This document shows, in pieces, positions 1 through 10,859 of a stretch of DNA of 64,000 nucleotides. Made by a program: the position numbers and the translations under genes. Source of the stretch: Norana najaformis (taxonomy: Eukaryota; Annelida; Clitellata; Crassiclitellata; Hormogastridae); contig OZ029918.1 in assembly GCA_964023275.1 (NCBI GenBank), forward strand, positions 19,386,361 to 19,450,360, in the 5' to 3' direction. The notes under the pieces were generated by a model, which made no database searches, was not told the DNA's origin, and saw nothing but the letters and a program-made list of their open reading frames with translations. The first letter of the stretch is position 1. Every line of letters begins with the position of its first letter.

Positions 1-681
1 ATTGAGAGATAAACAAAGAGTCTAATTCCAAATCAACCTCTTCTTTCTTCTATTTGTTTCTGGTTTTTTTTCTGAGTTCAGATTCCTTTTTCCCAAGAAC
101 AAATTTCAGATTTTCTATAATAACGTTAAGGACCATACTCCACTTCCAAAAGATTACAAAACCTTCGTGTTCAAACCATACTTCGTTCTCATCCTTTTAA
201 ACCAAAATATGACTCATATTTGCTTTCATTACCTTATCCTCAACCACTATTTGGCTGACCTTTGCCTCAGAAGCTTGAGGTTTTCTTTCACCAGTATTTC
301 TTGGACAGTTTCCTTTAGAGTGCTGATCAGAAGAACAAATGAAACAATGGTTTCTCAGATTTTCCTCCCATTTCCCCTTTGTTTGTTCCCAAAGTATCCC
401 TCATTCATTTTATATTAAACTTTGGAAAAATTAGGTTTCTTCTCAATCTCTTTCAATTTTTGAAAGGGCTTTCTTTTTTCATATTTTGATGTAAATTTTA
501 AGCAAGTGTCCTTGAAATTGAGGTTCTCAGACATGTTAATTGAAAAGATGTCTGTTATCTCAGCCAAACAAATCGGGTCAAACCCACCCTCACTCTCTTT
601 AGCCACAACATGGGACCTAATCACAAAGGACATATGTTCTTACAGTTTGTCTGCCACTCAAATCTTGGACTTTCTGGAATG
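1..681. other. Unassigned intronic or intergenic DNA
   Basis: AT-rich sequence with short open frames on both strands but no recognisable protein motif, repeat end or splice-bounded exon. Presumably intron of the NOA1 gene whose exons lie downstream. Confidence 0.4.
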
Positions 682-683
682 TA

Positions 684-1069
684 CACTGTGTCCGGAAAAA
701 TTCCAAGGCTTTACGGTAAATATGAAAATAATTAGTAAACATTAATCGATTTTTAAAATTCCAAAAACAGTTTAATCCTGAAATATATAATTACCAACAA
801 AATTCTTTGTAATTTATTAACGGCCCCCGTTTAAAATTACGTCACAGTGACGTATTTGAATTTTATATTTTGTAAAGAAAGTTGCTAGAAAAATGGCGTT
901 CAGCGAGGAAGACAAAATTGTTATAAAATTTTTACGCCAAAACAACAATTATAGTGCAAATAATATTTCAGGAAAAATTAAACTGTTTTTGGAATTTTAA
1001 AAATCGATTAATGTTTACTAATTATTTTCATATTTACCGTGAAGCCTTGGAATTTTTCCGGACACAGTG
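684..1069 (+). mobile_element. Tc1/mariner-type MITE with long terminal inverted repeats
   Basis: The ends are CACTGTGTCCGG and its reverse complement, each next to a TA dinucleotide (682-683 and 1070-1071), as expected for Tc1/mariner TA target duplication. The inverted repeats run roughly 110 bp inwards: 684 to about 790 mirrors about 956 to 1069. The unique centre of about 165 bp holds a transposase-like start codon (893). This looks like an internal deletion derivative of a mariner-class element. The family assignment is an inference from the TA target and the HTH-like peptide. Confidence 0.8.
893..1000 (+). pseudogene. N-terminal remnant of a mariner-like transposase
   Basis: The frame starts at an ATG in the centre of the MITE and reads MAFSEEDKIVIKFLRQNNNY before running into the right inverted repeat, where it stops after 35 codons. 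The acidic start followed by an amphipathic helix resembles the first helix of the helix-turn-helix found at the start of many Tc1/mariner transposases (known pattern). The DDE catalytic domain is absent. The likely history is that internal deletion removed everything between the first helix and the 3' inverted repeat. Assignment to mariner rests on the TA-flanked ends plus this short peptide, so it is moderate. Confidence 0.5.
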
Positions 1070-1099
1070 TATTAGCCTCCCTGGACTCGAGGTAAAATC

Positions 1100-1347
1100 T
1101 CAGATACGTAGCGAGCCTAGTTGCAAATTACACCCATGACTCAGCTGCATACTTCTCAGCTTCAACAAACTGTGCCCTATACTACTGTGGAGTTTTAAAA
1201 GATCATTCAGCAAAGAAGCCTTTAAATTTGCATATGTGCTGGATGTCTTACCAACTCTTAGTTTTCTCAGAGAAGAAAGGCGCCTCCGATTCAGGTGTAC
1301 TGACATTGCGCTCATTATAAGTGCTTTAAATAAATAAATAAATAAGA
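1100..1347 (+). mobile_element. LINE 3' end with AAAT-repeat tail
   Basis: A conserved 3' end (GATTCAGGTGTACTGACATT, then GTGCTTTAAATAAATAAATA) is shared with 37490-37555, 52690-52750 and, inverted, 61655-61720. Upstream frames resemble the C-terminal tail of CR1/L2-type reverse transcriptase proteins (a run like SFSKEAFKFAYV). It is a 5'-truncated fossil. Confidence 0.65.
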
Positions 1348-1440
1348 GAGCACATTTCAAATTGTCTGGAACCTGCTACTGTGCAAGCATGCTTGTTACA
1401 GACTCAAGATATAGAAAGATAATTCAACCTCTTCTGCAGG

Positions 1441-1645
1441 CATCTTATCATCATCAGTAATGTGACCCTCTCTGGAGCATTGCCGTTTCCACAATTCTCT
1501 GCCAACCGTCACGGTCCTGAACTTGCCTCCAGACTGTATGCAGCCTAAGGTTCAGCGGCTGAAGATCCGCCTCAACCATCCGGGTCCATGTGTGTCTTGG
1601 TTGTCCAACTGGCCTCTTCCGGGTCCTAGGAGGGCCAAGAAGCAA
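1441..1645 (-). mobile_element. LINE 3' end, RTE-like, with ATG-repeat tail
   Basis: The minus-strand frame contains RKRPVGQPRHTWTRMVEADL and ends in DRDGWQRIVETAMLQRG. This resembles the conserved C-terminus of endonuclease/reverse-transcriptase polyproteins (G-R/Q-P-R-x-x-W ... DR-x-x-W-R). A short GATGATGAT-like tail follows at 1441-1455. It is a 5'-truncated copy of about 200 bp. Confidence 0.65.
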
Positions 1646-1659
1646 GGCTCAGAGAGCCC

Positions 1660-2275
1660 TAGCATGGTCCTGTCTGCTATTGCTACATGCAAAGTGCCCA
1701 AACATCCAGAGTTGTCTTGTTTCAACCGTCTCCGAGATTGGCGACTGTTTTGTGTGTGTCTGTACATTTCTGCATTGGTTACATGAACAGAACTCGCAAG
1801 ATTCGCCATAGACAAATTTTCTTTTTGGTCTCTCTTTCCATTTCCTTCACTGCTTCATCTGTAACCGTCTTTATCATTGAAATTGTCAATCCAACATTCC
1901 TCTCTGCCATTCCATTTGCTCATTTTACATCCTTTCTTCCCTTATCATCGTGTTCTTTCTTTGCCCTTTCTTCTCTCTCTATCATCATTTGTGTCATTTC
2001 AACCATTGTCATCTCCTTTACCAATTTTTTAGGTGAAGAGCCCTCTTTAAAGCCTTTAGCCACCAGGCAAAGGTCAACTAGCTATTCCTTACCTAAATCT
2101 ACTACAGCTTGAACATCAGAGCCAGCCTAGACTAAAATTGTTTAACTATCTTTTCTTGTTGGGTCTCAACTTTACAACTGCCATAACTTTGACACTTTGA
2201 GACTATCTTACTTTCTCACATATATTCAAGTAAGTAAGTAAGTGTTACCTGTAATACCTTTGTTCATGGGTGGCT
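1660..2275. other. Unassigned sequence
   Basis: A pyrimidine-rich + strand from about 1815 to 2010. The 141-codon + frame at 1687-2112 is low complexity (many Ser, Phe, Leu) and shows no domain. I do not call it a gene. Confidence 0.35.
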
Positions 2276-2690
2276 CATCTCAGCCATGGATAAGTTCCCT
2301 TAGCCATAGATGAATTCTTTTAGCCATGGACAAGTTTCTTCAGCTATGGGTGAGTTGTTTCGGCCATGGATGAGTTCTTTCAGCCATGTATGATTGTTTC
2401 AGCCATGGTAGAGTTCTTTCAGTGGTGAGTGCTGGAGTCTGACCTGTGCCCACTGAATTTTAGACTACACTCAGCCGGGAGATGAGCCCAGAGTAGAGAT
2501 GGCTGGCAACACGTTGTGGAAATGGCAGCACTCCAAAGAAGGCATGCCACAGATGTTGATGACGATGAGTTCTTTCTGCTGTGGATGAGTTTTTTAGCTG
2601 TTGGATGAGTTCTTTTAGCCATGGATGGGTTAATTTAAGCCGCGGATGATTTCTTTTTGCCATGGACACATTCTTTTGAGCTTGTGAAGC
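2276..2690 (+). repeat. Degenerate minisatellite, unit about 24 bp
   Basis: Repeated units of the type CAGCCATGGATGAGTTCTTT occur about six times at 2276-2422 and about five times at 2560-2690. A non-repeat stretch of about 135 bp separates the two blocks. Units differ from each other at several positions, so the array is old. Confidence 0.75.
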
Positions 2691-3034
2691 CAGAACCAAC
2701 TGCCAGCAGTAGAGAGGGCTTTGTCTCTGGAGACCTGGTGGCATGTGTTTGCATCACCATTTTAACATAAAAGAACATTACACAATTAAATTTCAGCTGG
2801 ATGCTGTACATGGAAAGGTGCTTTTTAGAGGTTTCTAAAAGGTGCTGTTGAAATGTTGTGAAACATGGTTGACACACTGGCAGAGTGGATAATCAGTGGC
2901 CTTTCACATTGGTGATTGGGGTTCAGCTCTTGAGTTCATAAAAGATTCCACTACTAAACTGTCGAAATCTTGTTGGCCATCATCTTAGATAGGAGAGCCA
3001 CTTGTACATCCAAGTCACACAAGTGTGCATATAC

Positions 3035-3450
3035 AAGTACCACTTCTCTGGTACTGCCTTTAATGACATTCCACCTGTTACATACTTTCTTAATCACATT
3101 ATCCCTAAATACTCTCCAGTGGACTTCATACCTACATCACTCATTGTCTTGTGTTCTGATATTTCCTCCCATCTTATTGCACACTTGGCCAACTTGTCAT
3201 TTGCTGAAAGCTGCTTTCCATCATGTTTTAAATCAGCATCAGTTAAGCCTTTACTTAAAACCTGACCTAGACACCAAGAACCTTTCCAATTTTAGACCCA
3301 TCTCCAACCTCAATAACATTTCTAAGATTCTTAAATGTCTCTTCCTTACAAGGATTAAGCAACACGTTACTTCATCTCCTAATATCAGTCCTGTATACCA
3401 ATTGGCTTACCATGTCACTCGCAATATCTGTCTGATAAATTCATTCCTTT
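3035..3450 (+). mobile_element. CR1/L2-like LINE fragment (reverse transcriptase start)
   Basis: Frames encode CFPSCFKSASVKPLL and FRPISNLNNISKILKCLFL, matching the first conserved blocks of CR1/L2-type reverse transcriptase (xxFRPISNLxxxSKIxE). The coding line changes frame at least once. It resembles the LINE at 45330-46780. No 3' end is present. Confidence 0.75.
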
Positions 3451-3469
3451 AATTGTCTTTAAATGAGAT

Positions 3470-4560
3470 TACAAGTGTTCATCACAGCATTCTCATTTCT
3501 GTTATCTCCAGAAGCTTCCCCCCTTTCATCAGTGCGCAGACTTCTGCTCCATATATCATCACCAGTCTTATCATTGTTTTGTATATTTTCCTTTGAGTTG
3601 AACTGGCATTTTGATGTTGCATAATACACCCAGTAGGTCTTTCCATTTTTACCCAAGCTGTCTTAATCCTCTTCTTAACATCATGTTCGCATCCACCTTT
3701 AGCATTCATTATCGACTCAAGATATTTAAAGGTTTCTACTTGTTTCAATGTGTTTCCTGCGATGTCCTTGACCTCAGTGTAATGTAACAAGCATTTATGT
3801 AGCACCTTTCAAGCATCTCTTAAAAGCATTGGCTCATCCATTTTGGAAGAGACCATGGTCTCTGTTTTATGCATATTCATTTTAAGGCCCTCTGCCAATC
3901 AGTGAAATGCACTTGTATCTTTGTTGCTACATTGTCTGTTGCTATGAGGTCATCAGCATACAATATATCCCATGGTACTTCTCACATTTTCCGATATGGC
4001 ATCCAGTACTATGACGAAAAGGAGAGCACTCAGGCAGGATTCCTGATGTACACCCACTCGGATCTCAAATGTTACTGTGTTTCCTATATACTGCTCCTCA
4101 CTGAAGTTTGTGCAGCTTCGTATATGGATTTCACCAGTCGCACTATTTTCTGTGATAGTCCTACTCCCTTTTCCCTCAGACTCCAATATACGACCTCTCT
4201 TGGTACTCTATCAAAATAGCCTTCTCCAAATCAGCATTCCACAGAAGTCCAATATCTCTTGTTTGTTTCCTTCTAAAATTTTCTCCTGCCTGTCTCAATG
4301 TGAATATTGCATCCGTAGTGCCTCTACCCGGTCTAAAGTCAAACTGGTTACAATGTAGCTTGACCTGTTCCCTAATGTACCCTTCGATCTACCTTTCATA
4401 CACTTTCATTCAGTCCAACTTCCAACAGCTTAATTGCTCTGTAGTTACTACATTCCAATATATCTCCTTTTTGTTTATATGTTGCTACTACTTCACTTTC
4501 TTTCAGATCTTGTGGCAACCTTTCCTGTTTAATAAAGTTGTTTAAAGTCGTTTGGGCAGA
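3470..4560 (-). mobile_element. RTE-like LINE, C-terminal half (minus strand)
   Basis: The minus-strand frames carry VGVHQESCLSALLFVIVLDA (the RT block after the catalytic palm) and ETFKYLESIMNAKGGCEHDV, typical of the RTE/BovB-like group (FKYLGS ... DVxxRIxxAW). It is decayed, with several frame changes. It is probably the distal part of the same insertion as 7370-7975, separated by later insertions at about 4600-7360. Confidence 0.75.
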
Positions 4561-4639
4561 GAGACAGCCTATGCACCGGTTGCTTTTTGAAATTATATTG
4601 TGAATTAAGTTTAATTTTCATTGTTTCTGGTTTTAGCTA

Positions 4640-5391
4640 CCGTATTATCTCACCTATAGCGCACACTTTTTTCTGAATAAAATCTGCTCAAAGTCAGGGT
4701 GTGCAATGTGCTTAGGAAAAAAGTTCTTAGATGTTTTAGAAAACACCGATCATGCGGCATTAATGAAAGCAACATGTTGATGGCCTAAGTAAGAAATATC
4801 AATATTATCAGCCCTATTAATGTCATACAATACAATGGATTAGTAAATAATAAAACAAGTAGTCAATTCTTTGAATAGTAATTACATTAAAATTTTGCTT
4901 TAAATATATCGTACATGCATCATGGAAGACAAAGGCCTCTAACATGGTGCAGTAGCGAATTCGACGTTGGCAGCCATTTAGTCACATATTATTAGCAACT
5001 TGTGACGGCAAAAATGAAAATCATAATAAATTTCATTGTCTGAGAATGATGCGAGTGGATTTCGAAGGGCTCTAAACACTATTTGATGCTGAAAACTTCC
5101 TCAAATGTGACGAATTACGACAGGAGCCATTTTGTTTCCTTTCATAAAGCTCAGACTAGTTCACTTGCAGTGGCTTGCAGGGCAGACGAGGGCTATACCA
5201 GGCATAATGCGCTAAGACCGCATGTTGTATACTGCACTAGTTCGCTAGTCGGGCGTAAGCCGAACTTGGTCTGGGATTTGCAGTTATGCCCTGCAAATTA
5301 TACGCAGATACTAAGATTTTACATTAGGATAAATTTTGCAACTTGGGGTGCGCGTTTTGCACGAGTGCGCACTAGAGCCGAGATAATACGG
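4640..5391. mobile_element. Pogo/Tigger-like MITE, about 750 bp
   Basis: Ends read CCGTATTATCTCACCTATAG and, on the other strand, CCGTATTATCTCGGCTCTAG. Both are flanked by TA (4638-4639 and 5392-5393). The motif and TA target fit pogo-group non-autonomous elements. The interior has no convincing coding frame. Confidence 0.75.
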
Positions 5392-5579
5392 TAATAAAAG
5401 TATATAGTCATTAAGTTCACTAAAATTGTCTGGGTTTGAGATAAGTATCGCTTTTCAATTTCTTCTGTTTATATTTTGATGAAATTGTCTTTTATCGAAC
5501 ACACTTTATTATTGCTTAGTGTTGTTTACGCTGTTCTCGGCTGATGTTGGCTTTGTTCCTCCACTTCTCTAATTGTCCA

Positions 5580-7205
5580 AAGCTAAGTGTCGCAGAAGTC
5601 AGTTAGAGTGTTGTTGGTGCCACTCTCGCCTTCCCTCTGACTACAACAGGTTTAAGCAACAGTGCAAACTTGTGCACAAACTTGTATCATTGGCTAAATC
5701 TTGATATTTAACAAATTTAATTGCTGAAAGTTCTACATCACCGAAAACTTTGTGGATAGTTTTGAATAAGTTATTATATAGAGAGCAGTTAAATGTATCC
5801 TCTGCGGTATTCTCTGCTACCTATGAGATAGCCAGTAAATTTCTGGCCTTTTTTACTGATAAGGTTTCTGGTATAAGGTAGAAATTTGTTGGTTATTCGG
5901 TATGTGATAAAATTCTTCTTTCCATTTCTTCATCTCCAATCTTAGACTACTTTCAGCCAACAACTCTTGCAGAGGTTTGCAGACTCATTTTTTTCACCTG
6001 ACAAAAGTTCAGTCCTAGGCACCATTCCCACTTCTTTCCTAAAAGAATGTTTTGATGTCTTGGGTCCAGCCATTACATCAATTATCAATTTCTCATTGCT
6101 TGAGGGATCCTTCCAGTCTGCTTTTGCTCATGCCATAATTATCCTCTTCTAAAGAAACCTTCTCTCGACCCAGGTGACCTGTCTAATTACAGACCCATCT
6201 CAGCTTTAAATTTTATATCTAAAATTCTTGAACGGGTAGTTTTGAATCGTATGCAAGCTCACCTTTCTTCCAACCCACTAATCTCTCCATTTCAGTGTGC
6301 ATACCGCAACTTTCATTCAACAGAATCTGCCCTGCTTGCTGTTCATAACAACATCATGTGCTCCATGGATAAGGGTAAGGTGACAGCATTTGTTCTCCTT
6401 CATTTGCCTTTAGATACTGTTGACCATTCTCTCCTTTTGCATCACCTTCATGCACTTGTTTGGGGTTTCTGGTCCCGTCCTACATTGGTTTACTACTTAT
6501 CTCAGCCCTCGCACTCAATCAGTATATTTAAATGGACATTATTCAGCTAGTGCTTTGTGATGTTCTGCAGATTGCTGTACTTGGTCCTCTTTTGTTTACA
6601 TTATACACGACACCTCTAGGTATACTGCCAGACAGCCATTCACTGGGATATCATTTCTATGCTGATGATACCCAAATCTGCATTTCATCTTGTCACTCAT
6701 CTGTGCAGCTGTTGTCTGATGGCTTTGAGGGACCACGGTCTTGGATGGCAGCTAATACACTCTTCCTTAGCCCACTGAAGAGTGGATTTTGATTACTTGG
6801 CACTCCACAGCAACTTAAGAAGTTTGAATTACTTAAATCCTTACATTTGGGGTGACCCACTCATTGAGTTGACTGATGCTACTCGTGACTTGGGCGTTGT
6901 TTTTGATTCTACCGTGTCTCTCACAAAATATGTAAATGGTATTTGTAAGTCATCACACATGTACATTCGTGACATACGCAGAATTAGGCATTATGTCCCC
7001 ATGTCTTCTGGAATATGCTTAGCTAGCGCATCGATCTCCAGTCGCCTTGACTACTGTATCACAAAGTTAAACATGCAGAAACTACAGTGAGTTTAGCCCT
7101 CCTTGGCTAGAGCCATAACAAATACTTCAGCTTATAACCCCTGTGCTTAAATCTTTGCACTGGCTTTCTGTTCAGGAAAGGATTTGTTTCAAATTGTAAT
7201 TGTAA
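5580..7205 (+). mobile_element. CR1/L2-like LINE, reverse transcriptase region
   Basis: Frames in order: the endonuclease-RT linker (about 5640-5900), a block with FDVLGPAITSIINFSLLEGS, FQCAYRNFHSTESALLAVHN, then HFYADDTQICIS (palm YADD, about 6650-6690) and the C-terminal SRLDYC block near 7035-7060. The 3' end carries TTGTAA-type short repeats at 7190-7215. Several stops and frame changes are present, and the copy is 5' truncated. Confidence 0.8.
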
Positions 7206-7362
7206 TTGTCATTGTAATTTGAGATTTATAAAGCGCCTCTTAGAGGATAAACACAGCTGGACTGACCTGGATATTAACCTGATTGTGGCCTGGCTTTGGT
7301 GCGCCATCGGTTGATGCCTTGTGCATTAGACGCCGGTGCACTGGAAGTTGCTTATTATTATT
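7205..7362 (-). mobile_element. LINE 3' end fragment plus ATT microsatellite
   Basis: The + strand reads TTTATAAAGCGCCTCTTAGAGG, the reverse complement of the 3' terminus seen in LINE family B (about 22850-22890). It ends against a short ATT repeat at 7352-7370 that abuts the RTE fragment. Confidence 0.55.
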
Positions 7363-7369
7363 ATTATTA

Positions 7370-7975
7370 AAACGATGTATTGGCCATTCAATCCCGTCAT
7401 GTCCAAGTGCTTCAAACATTTCAGCAGTCATTCCAGATGGTCCCGATGCTTTGCTGTTTTTCATCTTTCAATTTGCTATTTCAATTTCTTTGCATGTAAT
7501 TTCGTTTTCCGGTTCTGCCACAGAGATGGCTTTCTCTAGTTCCTTCCTTGGATTTTCTTCATTTATTAGCTCATCAAAATATGTCTTCCATCTGGCTCTG
7601 AGTTAGAATTTTACCACCTTTATCTTTAATTATATTGCTCATGACTTGGGCATTGTACCTGTTTGCTTCTACTGTATGTGTTGCTTTTGCTATTTTATGT
7701 ATCTTTGCCTCTCCTTCTTTGGTGTTAAGTTCTTCATATATATGATGTAATGCCTTACTTTTGGCTATTGTCACAGCTTTCTTTGCTTGATTACACGTTA
7801 TCTTGTATGTTGCTTTTAGAGCATCTTCTTGCCGATCTGCCTGCCACTTTTTAAAGGTAGTCTTATTCTTTACCGCTGTCTGTACCTCCTCTGTCCACCA
7901 CCTGGTTTCTCGTTCTTGTCTCTTCTGATCTCTTGTTTTGCCGCATATCTTCTTTGCTGCCTCTGTCATACTTGT
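7370..7975 (-). mobile_element. RTE-like LINE, central part (minus strand)
   Basis: The 131-codon minus frame contains RWWTEEVQTAVKNKTTFKKW and ends near QSQMEDIF. The next frame has KNSKASGPSGMTAEMFEALG, matching the endonuclease-RT linker and first RT block (KxxKAxGPDGIxxE) of RTE-type elements. It is probably continuous with 3470-4560 before later insertions. Confidence 0.75.
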
Positions 7976-7979
7976 TTTC

Positions 7980-8480
7980 AGTTTATCCTATGTTACTTCA
8001 TGTGTTTACGCAAGCACTTCAATCTGTAGGCATTTCTTTTATCTGCCTTCAGTTTTCATGTTCTAATATGTTCTTTCTTTTTGTTTGGTCTTCTCTCTTT
8101 TCTGGTGCCGAATCTGCATTTATATATTTATGACCAGGCCTCTAGGCTGGCTGACTACTGCCTCTCCCGGTATCATCTTGCAATCTCGTATGTTTTTCCT
8201 GTCCTCCCATATGACCAACAAGTTACTGTCTTATGCTGATGCCTCTTAATTTGCAATGCATTGAACTGAAAAAATACAGTCATCTAACATGTAGCTTGTT
8301 GGGCTGTTAACCCAGAGAGTTCATATCTTCTGTTAGGACAAAAATATATTTAGATGTTGTTTTTAGCAGTTTACTGCAATCACTTTCATGATGGGAGTAT
8401 TGGACAGTGATGGAGGTAACTGATCACCTGCCAACATGTTTGTTTTAATGAGTTCTGATTTGGCTGACTTTTTACATCAG
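7980..8480. other. Unassigned intron sequence before NOA1 exon
   Basis: No recognised repeat end or motif, apart from the acceptor region TTTTTACATCAG at 8469-8480 just before the NOA1 exon. Confidence 0.4.
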
Positions 8481-8648
8481 GTACCACTCTGAACTTGCTG
8501 AAGTTTCCGATTGTTAATCCGAAATCTGCACTGCTGTACAAAAGAATGGAACGACTTAAGAGAGAGAAGTCTGCAACTGCTGAGGAGGAAAAGCTAAGAA
8601 GAAATGCTTTGAAAGCATCTGGTCACTGGCAGCATGCCACACTTATGG
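8481..8648 (+). CDS. NOA1: NOA1 exon carrying the G2 (PGTT) region
   Basis: This exon encodes (G)TTLNLLKFPIVNPKS followed by a lysine-rich helix and KASGHWQHATLM(G). It matches the NOA1/YqeH family of circularly permuted GTPases, which act in mitochondrial ribosome and respiratory-chain biogenesis (family knowledge). The GTT belongs to the conserved PGTT of G2 in the permuted order G4-G5-G1-G2-G3. The acceptor is CAG before 8481 and the donor is GTCAGT at 8649. The exon is 168 bp and enters and leaves in phase 1, which fits the next exon. The earlier exons with G4, G5 and G1 were not found, so they lie to the left of the window or are undetected. Confidence 0.85.
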
Positions 8649-8929
8649 GTCAGTGAAGCAGTTTGTCCACATAAGTCGATGAGATTTTTTAACACAGTCA
8701 GGCATTTGTGGTAGATTTTGTTAATGAACTTTTGTTTTTATTCCTTTTCACGTGAAAAACCTTGTTTTGACCTTCTGGGTTTTAAGTAAAAATATAAATT
8801 ATGTTTAGTTAATAAATTGCCACAAATGTCATTCATGATAATTTAGACTAATTAGTAAGCAAGTAAGTAAGACATCTGTTAACATGCTGTATGTCCATTG
8901 GCTGAGTGAGGAATCGTAGGCGTGAATGA
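8649..8929. other. Intron start, unassigned
   Basis: AT-rich intron sequence after the NOA1 donor. No repeat or motif recognised. Confidence 0.4.
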
Positions 8930-10590
8930 GTCACTTCAGTCACACAACAAAAGCAAGACGGTACGAATAGGTCTTAAACCGCTTTACAAAAAATCTAATG
9001 AGATGTTGTTGTGAGTAATATAAACAGGGAAACTGCTCCAGATGACTGATGCAGAATTGCTGAATCCGCATCTGGAGAATTCAGACCGATAGTCACGGAT
9101 GTCAGGAAGAGACAAACGGCTTTGTGTAGCTGAACGCAGAGATCTGGATGGCTGATAGCGCTGTAAGGACGATGACAGATAAGCAGGCTGATTGGTTGAG
9201 AGAGTCTTATGTTTAAGGAGCGCTGCCTTGTAAGTGATCCTGGAACTGACAGGCAGCCAGTGTAACTTTGCGAGTGTAGGAGTGACATGATCAAACCTGC
9301 AGATTCCTGTCACTAGTCGGGCTAGTGAGTTCTGGACTCGTTGCAGTTTGGCAATGTTGGGCTTTATAGTGCTGTACAATAGGGAATTACAGTAGTCGAG
9401 TTTTGCCCTCACTACACTACAAGCGACTGTTGTCATGAGTTCCGGTGACAACCACGATTGAATATGATGCATGGTTTTAATATGAAAATACGAAGCCTTG
9501 CAGACAACGGTGACATGCTGGTTGAATGTTAAGTGTCAAGTGTCATTCCGAAATTCTTAAATGTTCCTGATAGTGAGATGTCCGCGCCTGCAATGTTGAC
9601 TGTTTTTAGATCCACGATCGATTTTATTGATGAGGAAGTGCCAAGTACAATGACTTCAGACTTCTTTGATTTAGACACAGTCCGTTAGTTAGAAACCAGC
9701 AGCATACTGCTTCAGTACATCATGTTAGGTTACTGGTGTCAGAGTCAGTGTGATCAAGCACTATGTATAGTTGGGTGTCAGCAGCATACTGGTGGTGATT
9801 GATGCAGTGTGCGGAAATGACACCAGCAACTGGAGCCACATACAACATGAAAAGAATCGGGCCAAGAACCGACCCTTGTGGGACGCCGTATTCGCAGGTA
9901 GACGGCTGCAATCTTGATGATCCAATACTGACTTGTTGTGACCGGTCAGACAGGTAGCTATGGATCCAATCTAGTGCAACGCCACTGATGCCGAATGTCT
10001 TCTGCAGCCTAGGGACAAGTGTTTTGTCGATCGTGTCAAAGGCAGTGGAGAGGTCGAAGCCAATAAGTAGGGTGGGTTGTCGTCGTCCGGAAGCGGTGTA
10101 GACATCATCAAGGATCTTTTGTAAGGCTGTTTCAGTTGAGTGATGCCCACGGTAAGCTGACTGATGACTTTTGAAATTACCGGAGCTACTGACATGCGGC
10201 AATAGATGAGCCAGAAAGACAAGTTCCAAAATTTTTGACAATGTATGTAGATTTGAGATTGACCTATAGTTAGAAGGATCATCAGGGTCAAGGCCTCCTT
10301 CTTCAGCAAAGGTGTAACAGAGGCAGATCTGTAGCAGGCAGGAAACCTTCCGCAACTGTAAGACCAATTGCAGAGATGAACGATGATTGGAGTGCACACG
10401 TCAGCACATGACTTTAGCAAAGACGATGGGAAAGCATCCATTGGAGATGATTTTCCCAGTAAAGAAGACAGTAGCTTGAAAATTTCTACGCCATCCTCAG
10501 GTCTGAAGTGATCAAGATGTGTGCTGACTTAGTCCCTATCTGATGCAAGAGGGTCTATGGGTTGTCCGGAGAATTGCTTGGCAATTACTA
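8930..10590 (-). mobile_element. CR1/L2-like LINE, reverse transcriptase (minus strand)
   Basis: The 225-codon minus frame (10397 to 9720) contains SNYRSISNLHTLSKILELVF, FDLSTAFDTIDKTLVPRLQ, the catalytic GVPQGSVLGPILFMLY block and an altered palm motif, QYAADTQLY where YADD is usual. The C-terminal block (9472-8984) has SVVRAKLDYCNSLLYSTIKP and the LARLVTG, HWLPV features of CR1/L2 proteins. It is frameshifted at about 10320 and again between the two blocks. The endonuclease is missing. Confidence 0.85.
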
Positions 10591-10859
10591 ATTACAGTAC
10601 TTTATTGTCTAAAAATGCAGATCTTATAAATTTTCTAGTTAATTTAAAGTGTCTCGTAATAAGCATCTCCTGGTTACACATTGTCAAGATCACGTAGACC
10701 AGTCACATGCTGAGGCTGTTAACTAGAGGCACACAAACATGACTGTCAGTTCTTGTTGAGGCTGACAACAAATGTAAATATTACTTTTGTCAGTCTAAAT
10801 TAGTACTTCACAATTTACCATGTTTTGCCTATATATCCTGCACACAGGTCTAACTTATA

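Noticed and set aside
1687-2112. 141-codon + frame as a gene
   Set aside because: Ser/Phe/Leu-rich low complexity over a pyrimidine-rich strand, no domain, no splice context.
2276-2690. CRISPR-like array
   Set aside because: Units are contiguous and degenerate, without unique spacers, and the DNA is animal nuclear.
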